This document shows positions 1 to 6,200 of a stretch of DNA of 6,539 bases, one piece after another. How positions within the stretch are numbered: the stretch's first letter is position 1; every line of letters starts with the position of its first letter. The DNA is taken from positions 1-6,539 of the forward strand of contig JAJRRZ010000041.1 in NCBI GenBank assembly GCA_024279045.1, written 5' to 3'. Source of the stretch: Alphaproteobacteria bacterium (GTDB lineage: Bacteria > Pseudomonadota > Alphaproteobacteria > Rhizobiales > Aestuariivirgaceae). Made by a program: the position numbers and the translations under genes. The notes under the pieces are model-generated. The model ran no database searches. It saw nothing but the letters and a program-made list of their open reading frames with translations, and was not told the DNA's origin.

Positions 1-454
1 CCACCAGGCGCTTGCGCAACGTGCCGCGCGGGGTGAGCAGGCAGATGGCGGTAAGCACGCGGTGCGAACGCCCCGACAGCAGCTTGAGATGCTCGCGGGC
101 GTCTTCCGGCTCTTCCACCTTGGACAGGATGCGCCGCCCCATGGCGACCACCGTGTCGGCGGTGAGCAGGTAGCGCGGAGCCAAGACCTCCTTTACCTGC
201 GGCAGCTGCCTGGCGGCCTCGATCTTCTCGAACGCCATGCGGCGCACGTAGTCGCGCGGGGTTTCGCGGCGGCGGGGTGTTTCGTCGATGTCCACCGGGG
301 TGAGCAGATCGGGCTTCAGCCCCACCTGCTCCAGCAACGCCACGCGACGCGGCGAAGCGCTGGCGAGAATGAACACCGGCGCATCGGAATCGGGCGCGGC
401 CTCCCCGGTGGCCTCGGTGGGCGCGGCGGATGCGGTGTTCTGCGGCTGGTTCAT
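1..454 (-). CDS. maf: Maf-family nucleoside triphosphate pyrophosphatase, 3' end cut by window edge
   Basis: Cytoplasmic house-cleaning enzyme of the Maf/HAM1 superfamily, which hydrolyses non-canonical or excess nucleotides (dTTP, UTP or modified forms) to the monophosphate and pyrophosphate. From the ATG at 454, 151 residues are visible of the roughly 190-220 usual for the family. The family signature SASPRR lies at residues 32-37, preceded by the hydrophobic strand FILA. The ADTVV motif with the catalytic Asp is at residues 99-103, and SGRSHRVLTA follows at about 127-136. The first 25 residues are a Pro/Ala/Glu/Thr-rich tail that most Maf proteins lack; no in-frame ATG lies closer to the domain, so I keep this start, although a non-ATG start is possible. 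The upstream SD is poor (a G run about 7 nt before the ATG). The gene lies 28 bp downstream of infA on the same strand, a common alphaproteobacterial arrangement, so co-transcription is likely. The exact substrate subfamily cannot be decided from the visible part. Confidence 0.88.
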   Translation of the reverse strand, partial: MNQPQNTASAAPTEATGEAAPDSDAPVFILASASPRRVALLEQVGLKPDLLTPVDIDETPRRRETPRDYVRRMAFEKIEAARQLPQVKEVLAPRYLLTADTVVAMGRRILSKVEEPEDAREHLKLLSGRSHRVLTAICLLTPRGTLRKRLV

Positions 455-482
455 GGATGACGCCCCCGTGTTGTCGAGCGTC

Positions 483-701
483 TTACTTGAAGCGATAGGT
501 GATGCGGCCCTTGGTAAGGTCATAGGGCGTCATTTCCACCAGCACGCGATCACCCGCCAGCACGCGGATGCGGTTCTTGCGCATGCGGCCCGATGTGTGA
601 GCGAGGATCTCGTGCCCATTGTCCAGCTTCACGCGGAAGGTGGCATTGGGCAGCAGTTCGGTTACCACGCCTTCGAATTCCAGTGCTTCTTCCTTGGCCA
701 T
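483..701 (-). CDS. infA: Translation initiation factor IF-1
   Basis: IF-1 binds the 30S A site during initiation and assists IF-2 and IF-3. The product is 72 aa, the canonical length, and is a single S1/OB-fold domain. It begins MAKEEALEFEG and continues with GVVTELLPNATFRVKL, GHEILAHTSGRMRKNRIR, GDRVLVEMTPYDLTKGRI and YRFK at the C-terminus, all diagnostic of bacterial IF-1. The frame stays open upstream to an ATG at 764, but the start at 701 is chosen because it matches the conserved family N-terminus and has a clear SD, AGGAG at 706-710 on the minus strand, four bases before the ATG. The 155-bp gap upstream holds a possible promoter and a hairpin. maf follows 28 bp downstream. Confidence 0.97.
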   Translation of the reverse strand: MAKEEALEFEGVVTELLPNATFRVKLDNGHEILAHTSGRMRKNRIRVLAGDRVLVEMTPYDLTKGRITYRFK

Positions 702-749
702 GCTGCTCCTGCTCTGGGTTGGGTTGTGCCGGTTTGGCGAATCAACTTG

Positions 750-781
750 CCACACCCTCGGCATGCGTGCCGGGGATGTGG
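750..781 (-). repeat. Imperfect 14-bp inverted repeat in the infA 5' leader
   Basis: On the minus strand the arms CCACATCCCCGGCA and TGCCGAGGGTGTGG flank the tetraloop CGCA. Twelve Watson-Crick pairs, one G-T wobble and one C-A mismatch give a stable hairpin. It lies between the candidate infA promoter and the SD, ending about 49 nt before the start codon, so it would be in the infA 5' untranslated region if that promoter is right. No U run follows on the minus strand, so it is not a normal intrinsic terminator for the upstream Cys-rich gene. On the plus strand a short T-rich stretch follows (TGATTCTTTT), but no plus-strand gene ends here. Confidence 0.55.
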
Positions 782-793
782 TGATTCTTTTGC

Positions 794-821
794 GTCATAA
801 ATGCACACGACGCAATGGCAA
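794..821 (-). promoter_or_regulatory. Possible sigma-70-type promoter for infA-maf
   Basis: On the minus strand, TTGCCA (816-821) and TATGAC (794-799) are separated by 16 bp. TTGCCA matches the -35 consensus at 4 of 6 positions and TATGAC matches the -10 at 4 of 6. Their position, about 90 bp before infA and in an AT-richer patch just after the upstream gene, suits a housekeeping promoter. The match is modest and unproven. Confidence 0.3.
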
Positions 822-856
822 ATCCATGAAATGCAAGAGACGTGCCGTTGTGCCGC

Positions 857-1339
857 TCAGTGTTTCCGCCCGAAACGGGTAAGGCAGCGGGCGGGGCCTT
901 TCTTTGCACAGGCCATCTTCGTGCATGCGGCAGGTGCGCCAGGGCGGGCGCGGCGGCAGATGTTGCAGCCGTCGGTCCAGCTCCTGCAGGTGGGGTCGCG
1001 GGCGGGGTCGGTATCGTTGCAGCCAGCTTTATTCCTTCCCCGTACATCCCTTGCAGCAGGCTTGCAGACGCCCTTGTAAAGAATGCGGGCGCCAGCGGCG
1101 CGGGCAAAGCAGGCATTGGCATAGGTGCGATCCTCCAAAACGCCAGGACATGGCGCCCTGACACATCGTATGCCCGTATCCACCCTGGCACACACGGGAT
1201 CGTATTGCTGGGTACAGAAGGCTGCGCGGTCTTTTGCGAGGCCCGGGGCGGTCAGCAACAGCATTGCCAGCAGCACACCCAGCGTGGCCTGCAACGCCCA
1301 TCCCGCCAGATGAACGGATTTTGCATTGTCCAGACGCAT
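857..1339 (-). CDS. Exported cysteine-rich protein with Kazal-like domain
   Basis: A 160-aa protein with a clear signal peptide: n-region with Arg, Lys and His, hydrophobic core at about residues 12-30, and likely cleavage after APGLA at residue 35. The mature part has 13 cysteines. Residues 42-92 hold six of them and resemble a Kazal-type fold (YDPVCA at 46-51, YANACFA at 73-79, AGA then YKGVC ending at 92), with the insertion CVRAPC (59-64) seen in some bacterial Kazal-like proteins. Residues 107-152 form a second module with seven cysteines around DPTCRSWTDGCNIC and ACTKMAC. Kazal domains typically inhibit serine proteases, but many bacterial examples have no tested activity, so inhibition is only an inference. 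The start at 1339 is preferred because GGAG lies six bases before it; another in-frame ATG at 1351 would add MEPI. The gene is divergent from tldD across 88 bp and reads towards infA, 155 bp away. The frame stays open far upstream, but there it is antisense to tldD. Confidence 0.78.
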   Translation of the reverse strand: MRLDNAKSVHLAGWALQATLGVLLAMLLLTAPGLAKDRAAFCTQQYDPVCARVDTGIRCVRAPCPGVLEDRTYANACFARAAGARILYKGVCKPAARDVRGRNKAGCNDTDPARDPTCRSWTDGCNICRRARPGAPAACTKMACAKKGPARCLTRFGRKH

Positions 1340-1427
1340 GATCGGCTCCATATTCTTCTGACGAATCCGCTCTCCCGCCCATGGGACAGTCTGACCCCGC
1401 GGGACAGCATGGCATGGAGAAATCGAC

Positions 1428-2858
1428 ATGAGCAAGGCAGCAGCATCGCCGGAATTCATTTTTTCCAGCACGGGACTGACGCGCGAGACGGCCCAGCGCA
1501 TCACCGAACAGGCGCTGGCGGGGTGCGATGATGGTGAGCTGTTTCTGGAAGTGTCGCGCTCCGAAGCACTGCAATGGGATGATGGCGTGCTGAAGTCGGC
1601 CAGCCATGACGAGCGCGCCGGGTTCGGCCTGCGGGCGGTGGCGGAGGAGCGCACCGGCTTTGCCCATTCATCGGAAGTGAGCGAGCAGGCGCTGCAGCGC
1701 GCGGCGGAAACCGTGCAGGCGGTGCGCGATGGATATGACGGTGTTCTGGCGCAGCCGCCGCGTGGCACCAACCAGGCGCTGTATCCCGACGATGACCCCA
1801 CCGGCGCACTGCCGTTCACGGAAAAGGTGGCGCTGCTGGAGAAGATCGACGCCTTCGCACGCTCGCTGGAGGTAAAGGTGCGGCAGGTGTCGGTAAATCT
1901 TTCCAGCTCGTGGCAGGCGGTGGCCATCGTCCGCGCCGACGGCGAGGTGCGCACCGACTTTCGCCCGCTGACGCGGCTGGATGTGTCCATCATCACCGAA
2001 GACGGCGAAAAGCGCGGCAACGGCTTTCATGGCCTGGGCGGGCGCGGGCACATGGGCGACTACCTGTCGGAAGAGCAGTGGCAGGCGGCGGTGAAGGAGG
2101 CGCTGCGGCAATCGCTGGTGGCGCTGGATGCGCGCCCGGCGCCGGCGGGCGAGATGGACGTGGTGCTGGGGCCGGGCTGGCCGGGCATTCTGCTGCACGA
2201 GGCGGTGGGCCACGGGCTGGAGGGCGACTTCAACCGCAAGGGCACCTCGGCCTTTGCCGGGCTTGTCGGCGAGCGGGTGGCGGCGAAGGGGGTTACGGTG
2301 ATCGATGACGGATCCATCCCGTTGCGGCGCGGCTCGCTGAGCATCGACGACGAGGGCACGCCGACAGAGGCCACCGTGCTGATCGAGGACGGCATCCTGA
2401 AAGGCTACATGCAGGACCGGATGAACGCGCGGCTGATGGGCATGGCTCCCACCGGCAACGGCAGGCGAGAATCGCACGCGCACGCCCCCATGCCACGCAT
2501 GACCAATACCTTCATGCAGGCCGGCGAACACGACCCGGAGGAGATCATCCGCTCGGTGAAGAAGGGGCTGTATGCGGTGTCCTTCGGTGGCGGGCAGGTG
2601 GACATCACGTCGGGCAATTTCGTGTTCACCTGCACGGAGGCCTATCTCATCGAGGACGGGCGCATCACCGCGCCGGCAAAGGATGCCACGCTCATCGGCA
2701 ACGGCAAGGACGCCATGACGCGCGTGCGCATGGTGGGCAATGACCTGCAACTGGACAGCGGCATCGGCACCTGCGGCAAGGCGGGCCAGGGCGTGCCGGT
2801 GGGCGTTGGCCAGCCGACGTTGCGAATCGATGCGCTGACGGTGGGCGGCACGGGCTGA
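1428..2858 (+). CDS. tldD: Metalloprotease TldD
   Basis: Cytoplasmic zinc metalloprotease of the TldD/PmbA family (peptidase family U62). In Escherichia coli, TldD works as a heterodimer with TldE (PmbA) to degrade unfolded peptides such as the antitoxin CcdA and to mature microcin B17. The product is 476 aa, a normal full length. The N-terminal domain (about 1-230) carries LFLEVSRSEALQWDDG (39-53) and RAGFGLRAV (63-71). The zinc motif HEAVGH is at 257-262 within LLHEAVGHGLEGD, followed by DDEGTPTE (307-314), MNARLMG (332-338) and the conserved C-terminal GTCGKAGQGVPVG (447-459). Cys449 in that last motif is the likely third metal ligand. The ATG has a good SD, GGAG at 1416-1419, eight bases upstream. 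No tldE lies in the window; in many genomes it is encoded elsewhere. The gene is divergent from the Cys-rich exported gene, so the 88-bp gap must hold both promoters, though I cannot pick out clear -35/-10 boxes. No convincing intrinsic terminator follows directly. Confidence 0.97.
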   Translation: MSKAAASPEFIFSSTGLTRETAQRITEQALAGCDDGELFLEVSRSEALQWDDGVLKSASHDERAGFGLRAVAEERTGFAHSSEVSEQALQRAAETVQAVRDGYDGVLAQPPRGTNQALYPDDDPTGALPFTEKVALLEKIDAFARSLEVKVRQVSVNLSSSWQAVAIVRADGEVRTDFRPLTRLDVSIITEDGEKRGNGFHGLGGRGHMGDYLSEEQWQAAVKEALRQSLVALDARPAPAGEMDVVLGPGWPGILLHEAVGHGLEGDFNRKGTSAFAGLVGERVAAKGVTVIDDGSIPLRRGSLSIDDEGTPTEATVLIEDGILKGYMQDRMNARLMGMAPTGNGRRESHAHAPMPRMTNTFMQAGEHDPEEIIRSVKKGLYAVSFGGGQVDITSGNFVFTCTEAYLIEDGRITAPAKDATLIGNGKDAMTRVRMVGNDLQLDSGIGTCGKAGQGVPVGVGQPTLRIDALTVGGTG

Positions 2859-2906
2859 ATGCAGGCAGCAGCGCCAGCCCCCGGCACGTGCGCCAGGAGC
2901 TGCTTT

Positions 2907-2935
2907 GATTTCGCGAATTTGATTTTCACGAATTT
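2907..2935. repeat. Imperfect tandem repeat, two units of 14 and 15 bp
   Basis: The units GATTTCGCGAATTT (2907-2920) and GATTTTCACGAATTT (2921-2935) are adjacent and nearly identical; CGAATTTG recurs exactly 15 bp apart (2914 and 2929). The stretch is markedly AT-richer than the flanks and starts about 50 bp after the tldD stop. Direct repeats on a 15-bp spacing could be operator half-sites, but this may also be a chance local duplication. Confidence 0.5.
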
Positions 2936-2988
2936 GCGCGGCCTTTGCGCAAGATGTGCCATGTCTGCCCCTCCAGGCTCAGGCCCCA

Positions 2989-3002
2989 TGAATTTTCATG
3001 TC
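2989..3002. repeat. Inverted repeat CATGAA-TT-TTCATG
   Basis: Six-bp perfect inverted arms around a TT centre, in the AT-richer part of the intergenic gap. It is the size and symmetry of a small dimeric regulator's operator, but no regulator gene is nearby and no family can be named. Confidence 0.35.
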
Positions 3003-3039
3003 ATCTGTGGCGTTCATGCTTCATCTCGGCGCCCTTGCA

Positions 3040-3072
3040 CCCCTGGAAATACCTTCGGGTATTACCAGCGGG
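3040..3072 (+). other. UUCG-tetraloop hairpin
   Basis: Arms CTGGAAATACC (3043-3053) and GGTATTACCAG (3058-3068) pair over 11 positions with one A-A mismatch and close on a C(UUCG)G tetraloop, an exceptionally stable RNA loop. The stem can be lengthened by CCC (3040-3042) with GGG (3070-3072) across a one-base bulge. No U tract follows, so it is not a standard intrinsic terminator, but it could block 3' exonucleases at the tldD mRNA end or be part of the downstream leader. Only the plus-strand transcript carries the UUCG loop; the minus strand would carry CGAA. Confidence 0.6.
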
Positions 3073-3124
3073 CGCAAGAACGTTGATATTTCGCCTGAAC
3101 GCCACATCTGGCATATCTCTTCAT

Positions 3125-3168
3125 GGGTCCTGACCCCAGGCCTGATAACTCCAAAAGGAGGGGGGTCC
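3125..3168 (+). promoter_or_regulatory. Structured leader with a sequestered, very strong ribosome binding site
   Basis: The near-perfect SD AAGGAGG lies at 3155-3161. Its GGAG (3157-3160) can pair with CTCC (3149-3152) across an AAAA loop, and an outer stem can form between GACCCC (3132-3137) and GGGGTC (3162-3167). The same ACCC (3133-3136) can instead pair with GGGT (3125-3128) across the loop CCTG, so two exclusive folds are possible, one hiding the SD more than the other. This looks like a cis-acting translational switch, but it matches no riboswitch class I recognise. The SD is too far from the next gene's ATG at 3220 to serve it directly. Confidence 0.4.
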
Positions 3169-3213
3169 TTGCCTGTGAAAACTTTCTTGCCAATACTGGC
3201 CAAGACCGCATGA
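3169..3213 (+). CDS. Possible 14-aa leader peptide (TTG start)
   Basis: The mini-ORF starts at TTG 3169, seven bases after the strong SD AAGGAGG. It encodes (M)PVKTFLPILAKTA and ends at TGA 3211-3213, six bases before the ATG of the large c-di-GMP gene and in the same reading frame. An alternative GTG start at 3175 is 13 bases from the SD, which is too far to be ideal. A small hairpin, CTTGCCA (3186-3192) with TGG-C-CAAG (3197-3204), lies inside it. The likely role is translational coupling: ribosomes loaded here would terminate and restart on the weak GAGG site (3212-3215) of the downstream gene. It could equally be chance, since a 14-codon frame carries little coding signal; the SD spacing is the main support. 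Confidence 0.3.
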   Translation: MPVKTFLPILAKTA

Positions 3214-3219
3214 GGCTTT

Positions 3220-6200
3220 ATGATATCCGGCATGATCCAAGGGGGCTTGCATATTTCCGGATCCGGCAACAGGCCGGGCAGTCATGCACCATTTCAACGG
3301 GGCAGGCAGTGCAAGTGGTTGCTGGCGCTGATGCTGAGCGTGGCGTGGCTGCTCGCAGCAGCCACGGCGCAGAGTCTGGCACAGGCTCCCGCCGCCAAGG
3401 GGGATCTGCCGATTTCCCTGCAGCCAGCGATGGGCGATGCGGCAAAGCCCGATACTGACGGGAAATCCGCCGATGTGGGCGCGCCGGATGAAGCCATGCC
3501 CTCCACCCTTGCGCCGCAGGCCCCGGAGGCAGTGCCGGCGCCTGATCCGGCATCACGGATGGAATTGCCAACAGCGCCACTGCCGGCACCCGGGGACGGT
3601 GGCATGGCTGACGGTCAGGCGCAACAGGCTGCCGGCGCATCACCAGCCAGGCCTGCGCAGACAGCGGAAGATGCCGGTGGTGCGCAGATGGCTGTGCCTG
3701 CTTCTTCACCAGCGGCAAATGTGCAGAACGGCACCGCGGCTGCCACCACCAACTCCCGGCCCGCGGCAACGCCCCCGCCCATCGTGGAAATGCTGCCGCA
3801 TTTCCTGAGCGCGGGCATTCTGGTGGGCGCCATCATGGCCATGATGGCGGCACTGGTCCTGTCCGGCTGGGGAGGCTGGAGCGGGATGCGTGGTGGCGCG
3901 ATGCTGTTTGCCGCCGGAGCGATGCTGTTCGTGCTGGCCTACACGGGAGCGCTGTCCATCGTGCCGCAACTGCGGCTGGCCACGGCGGAACTGGTGCGGC
4001 TGGCGGCGCTGGCCGAGGCAATGATGCTGGCTGGCGCCGGATGGTGGCTGACAGGCTGGCTGGGCATGCCCGACGGTCGGGCGGGGCGCGCGGCACTGAT
4101 GGTGACGGCGGGGTTGGCAATGGCGCTGGTGGTGTTGTCGCCATTCTTCGCCGAGACGCTGCTGCCCTTCACACGGGTGGCGATGCTGTTGGCGGCGGTT
4201 GGCGGACTGGCGGCGCTGCTGCACCCGGCCCTGGCTGGCCGCGCCCGCAATGCTGCTGCGCATGTGGCGCTGGGCGGGCTGGTGTTGTGGTCGGTGCTGG
4301 GGGTGCTGCTGGCGTGGAATCTGTTCACCATCACCTCGGCGAATGCGGTGCTGCTGACGGCGGCAGGAGTGTCGCTGCTGGCGGTGATGATGCTGGCCGC
4401 GGCAATGCGCGAAGGCGTGCGCGAACCCGCCAATGCAGGCCTGCCGCTGGCGCTGGCCGGAGCGGAGGCCTTGCCCGTGCGCTACGATCCGCGCAGGGCC
4501 ACGCTGCGCCTGCCGGCAGCACTGGCGGAAAAACTGCGCATGCCGCCGGAAGTTCTCGACGGCATGGAACACTTCCTGACCATCGTGCACCCGGAGGACA
4601 GGCCGTTGCTGCAGGCGGCACTGCGCGCCGCGTCTCTTGACGAGCCGGTGGAAATGGAGTTACGGTTGGCTGATGGTGCCGGTGTGTGGCGGCAATTTCT
4701 GCTGCGGGCACGGGTGCTGGGCGGTGGAGGAAATGCAGCGCATGTGGTGCATGGCCTGCTGCTGGAAAACGCCTCCTTGCCCACCTCGGTGGCAAGCGAG
4801 GCGAGCGCATCGGAAGACGGCGCAGCGCCATTGCATGACCCGCTGACTGGCCTGCCCGGACAGGCGCTGTTGCTGGACAGGCTGGACAGCGCCCTGGCAC
4901 GGGCACGGCATGGCAAGGGGTTGCCGTGCATGCTGATCGTCGATGTGGATCGCTTCCGCACCATTCTGGACACTCTCGGAATCGCGGCGGGCGATCTGCT
5001 GCTGATCGAAACCGCGCGGCGGCTGCAGGCGCTGTTGCGAGATGGCGATACCCTGGCGCGGCTGCCGGCGGATCAGTTCGGGCTGATCATCGATGCAGAG
5101 GCGCACGGCACGCCGCTGTCGTTCATCCAGCGCCTGCGTGCGGCGCTGGCCGAGCCGATGGATCTGGACGGGCGCGAAACGCCGGTTTCGGTGTCCATCG
5201 GCGTGGTGGACCTGGTGGCGGCGATGATGCTGTCGCCCCGCGAGATCATCCGCGCGGCGGAACTGGCGCTGTTCGAGGCGCGGCGCGACGGCCCTGGCCA
5301 CGAAGCCTTCTACACGCCGGACATGCACGGCGAACACGCAAGGCTGGCGAAGCTGGAGCAGGATTTGCGCCGGGCGCTGAAGATGGGTGAGCTGGAGGTA
5401 CATTACCAACCCGTGGCGTGGCTCAACGGGCGGCTGCTGGCGGGCTTCGAGGCATTGTTGCGCTGGCGCCACCCGCAGCGTGGGCTGATCGGTCCGGAAG
5501 AATTTCTGGGGCTGGCGGAGGAAATCGGCCTGATGCGCGAGATCGGCCAGCTGGTGCTGCGCGAATCCGTCCGCCAGCTTGGCATCTGGCAGCGAGCCTT
5601 CCGCACGGATTATCCGTTCTACATCGCGGTGAACGTGGCCTCCTCCGACCTGCTGGATGCTGCACTGGCCCAGGAAATCGGCGAGTTGCTGGCGCGGGAA
5701 AATGCCGACCCGGCGGGGTTGAAACTTGAGGTAACGGAGCACCTGCTGCTGCAGGATCCGGCCATGGCGCGAACGACGCTGCGGCAGTTGGCGGAACTCG
5801 GCGTGGGCGTGTTCTGCGACGATTTCGGCACCGGGCATTCGTCGCTGTCGCGGCTGAAGGCGCTGCCATTCGACGCGCTGAAGATCGATCGCGGCTTCCT
5901 GGCCGATGATTCGCCGGCCAGCCGGGGCATCATCGCCGCGGTGGTGGAACTGGCGCACGGGCTTTCCATGCGGGTGGTGGCCGAAGGCGTTGAGGAACCC
6001 TGGCAACTGCAGATGCTGGAGCAACTGGGATGCGACATGGCGCAGGGCTTCCTGCTGGCGCGGCCACTGGATTCGGCCAGCATCCTGCAAGCCATGACGG
6101 AAGCACGGCGAGTGGCCCCCTTCGCCGGACGGCTGGCGGCGCTGAGCCACATTCTGCTGAACGACGCGGTGGCCCCACCCATGCCGGGCAAGGCCGGGCC

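Larger units (their letters stand above)
2859..3219. other. 361-bp intergenic region rich in repeats, no convincing protein gene apart from a possible mini-ORF
   Basis: This gap between tldD and the phosphodiesterase gene is AT-richer than its neighbours. The open frames on both strands (for example plus 2859-3086 and minus 3021-3269) have no SD and no recognisable protein features. The gap holds, in order: a tandem near-repeat (2907-2935), a TTGCGC/GCGCAA inverted repeat with a 7-nt loop (2934-2952), the 14-bp palindrome-like CATGAATTTTCATG (2989-3002), a UUCG-capped hairpin (3040-3072), a small GCCA-CATC-TGGC hairpin near 3102-3113, and the structured leader with a mini-ORF (3125-3213). The promoter of the downstream gene and the end of the tldD transcript must be here, but I could not place either with confidence. 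Confidence 0.7.

Noticed and set aside
1340..2020. In-frame upstream extension of the Kazal-like gene (minus-strand frame open to an ATG at 2020)
   Set aside because: It is antisense to the conserved tldD gene, has low-complexity Ser/Arg/Pro content, and the signal peptide begins at 1339 behind a good SD.
1668..2750. 360-aa open frame on the minus strand
   Set aside because: It is antisense to tldD, with shadow composition and no recognisable motif.
2863..2911. Intrinsic terminator of tldD (GCAGC...GCTGC followed by TTTGATTT)
   Set aside because: The stem is only five pairs around a long, poorly paired interior, and the T run is interrupted, so it is too weak to annotate.
2859..3086. 75-aa frame starting immediately after the tldD stop
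   Set aside because: It has no SD, an amino-acid content unlike neighbouring genes and no motif; it overlaps the repeat cluster and hairpins.
3109..3126. Sigma-54-like promoter (TGGCAT then TTCA)
   Set aside because: The -12 element lacks the required GC at the right spacing; only the -24 half resembles the consensus.
3160..3165. G6 tract as a phase-variation switch
   Set aside because: Six Gs is short for slippage, and the tract lies outside the main coding frame; it is better explained as part of the GGGGTC stem.
3040..3219. Known c-di-GMP riboswitch (GEMM-I or class II) before a c-di-GMP gene
   Set aside because: I could not fit the conserved core or tetraloop-receptor features of either class; only generic hairpins are seen.
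3021..3269. 82-aa minus-strand frame across the leader of the phosphodiesterase gene
   Set aside because: There is no SD before the ATG at 3269, it overlaps the plus-strand gene start, and it has no family features.
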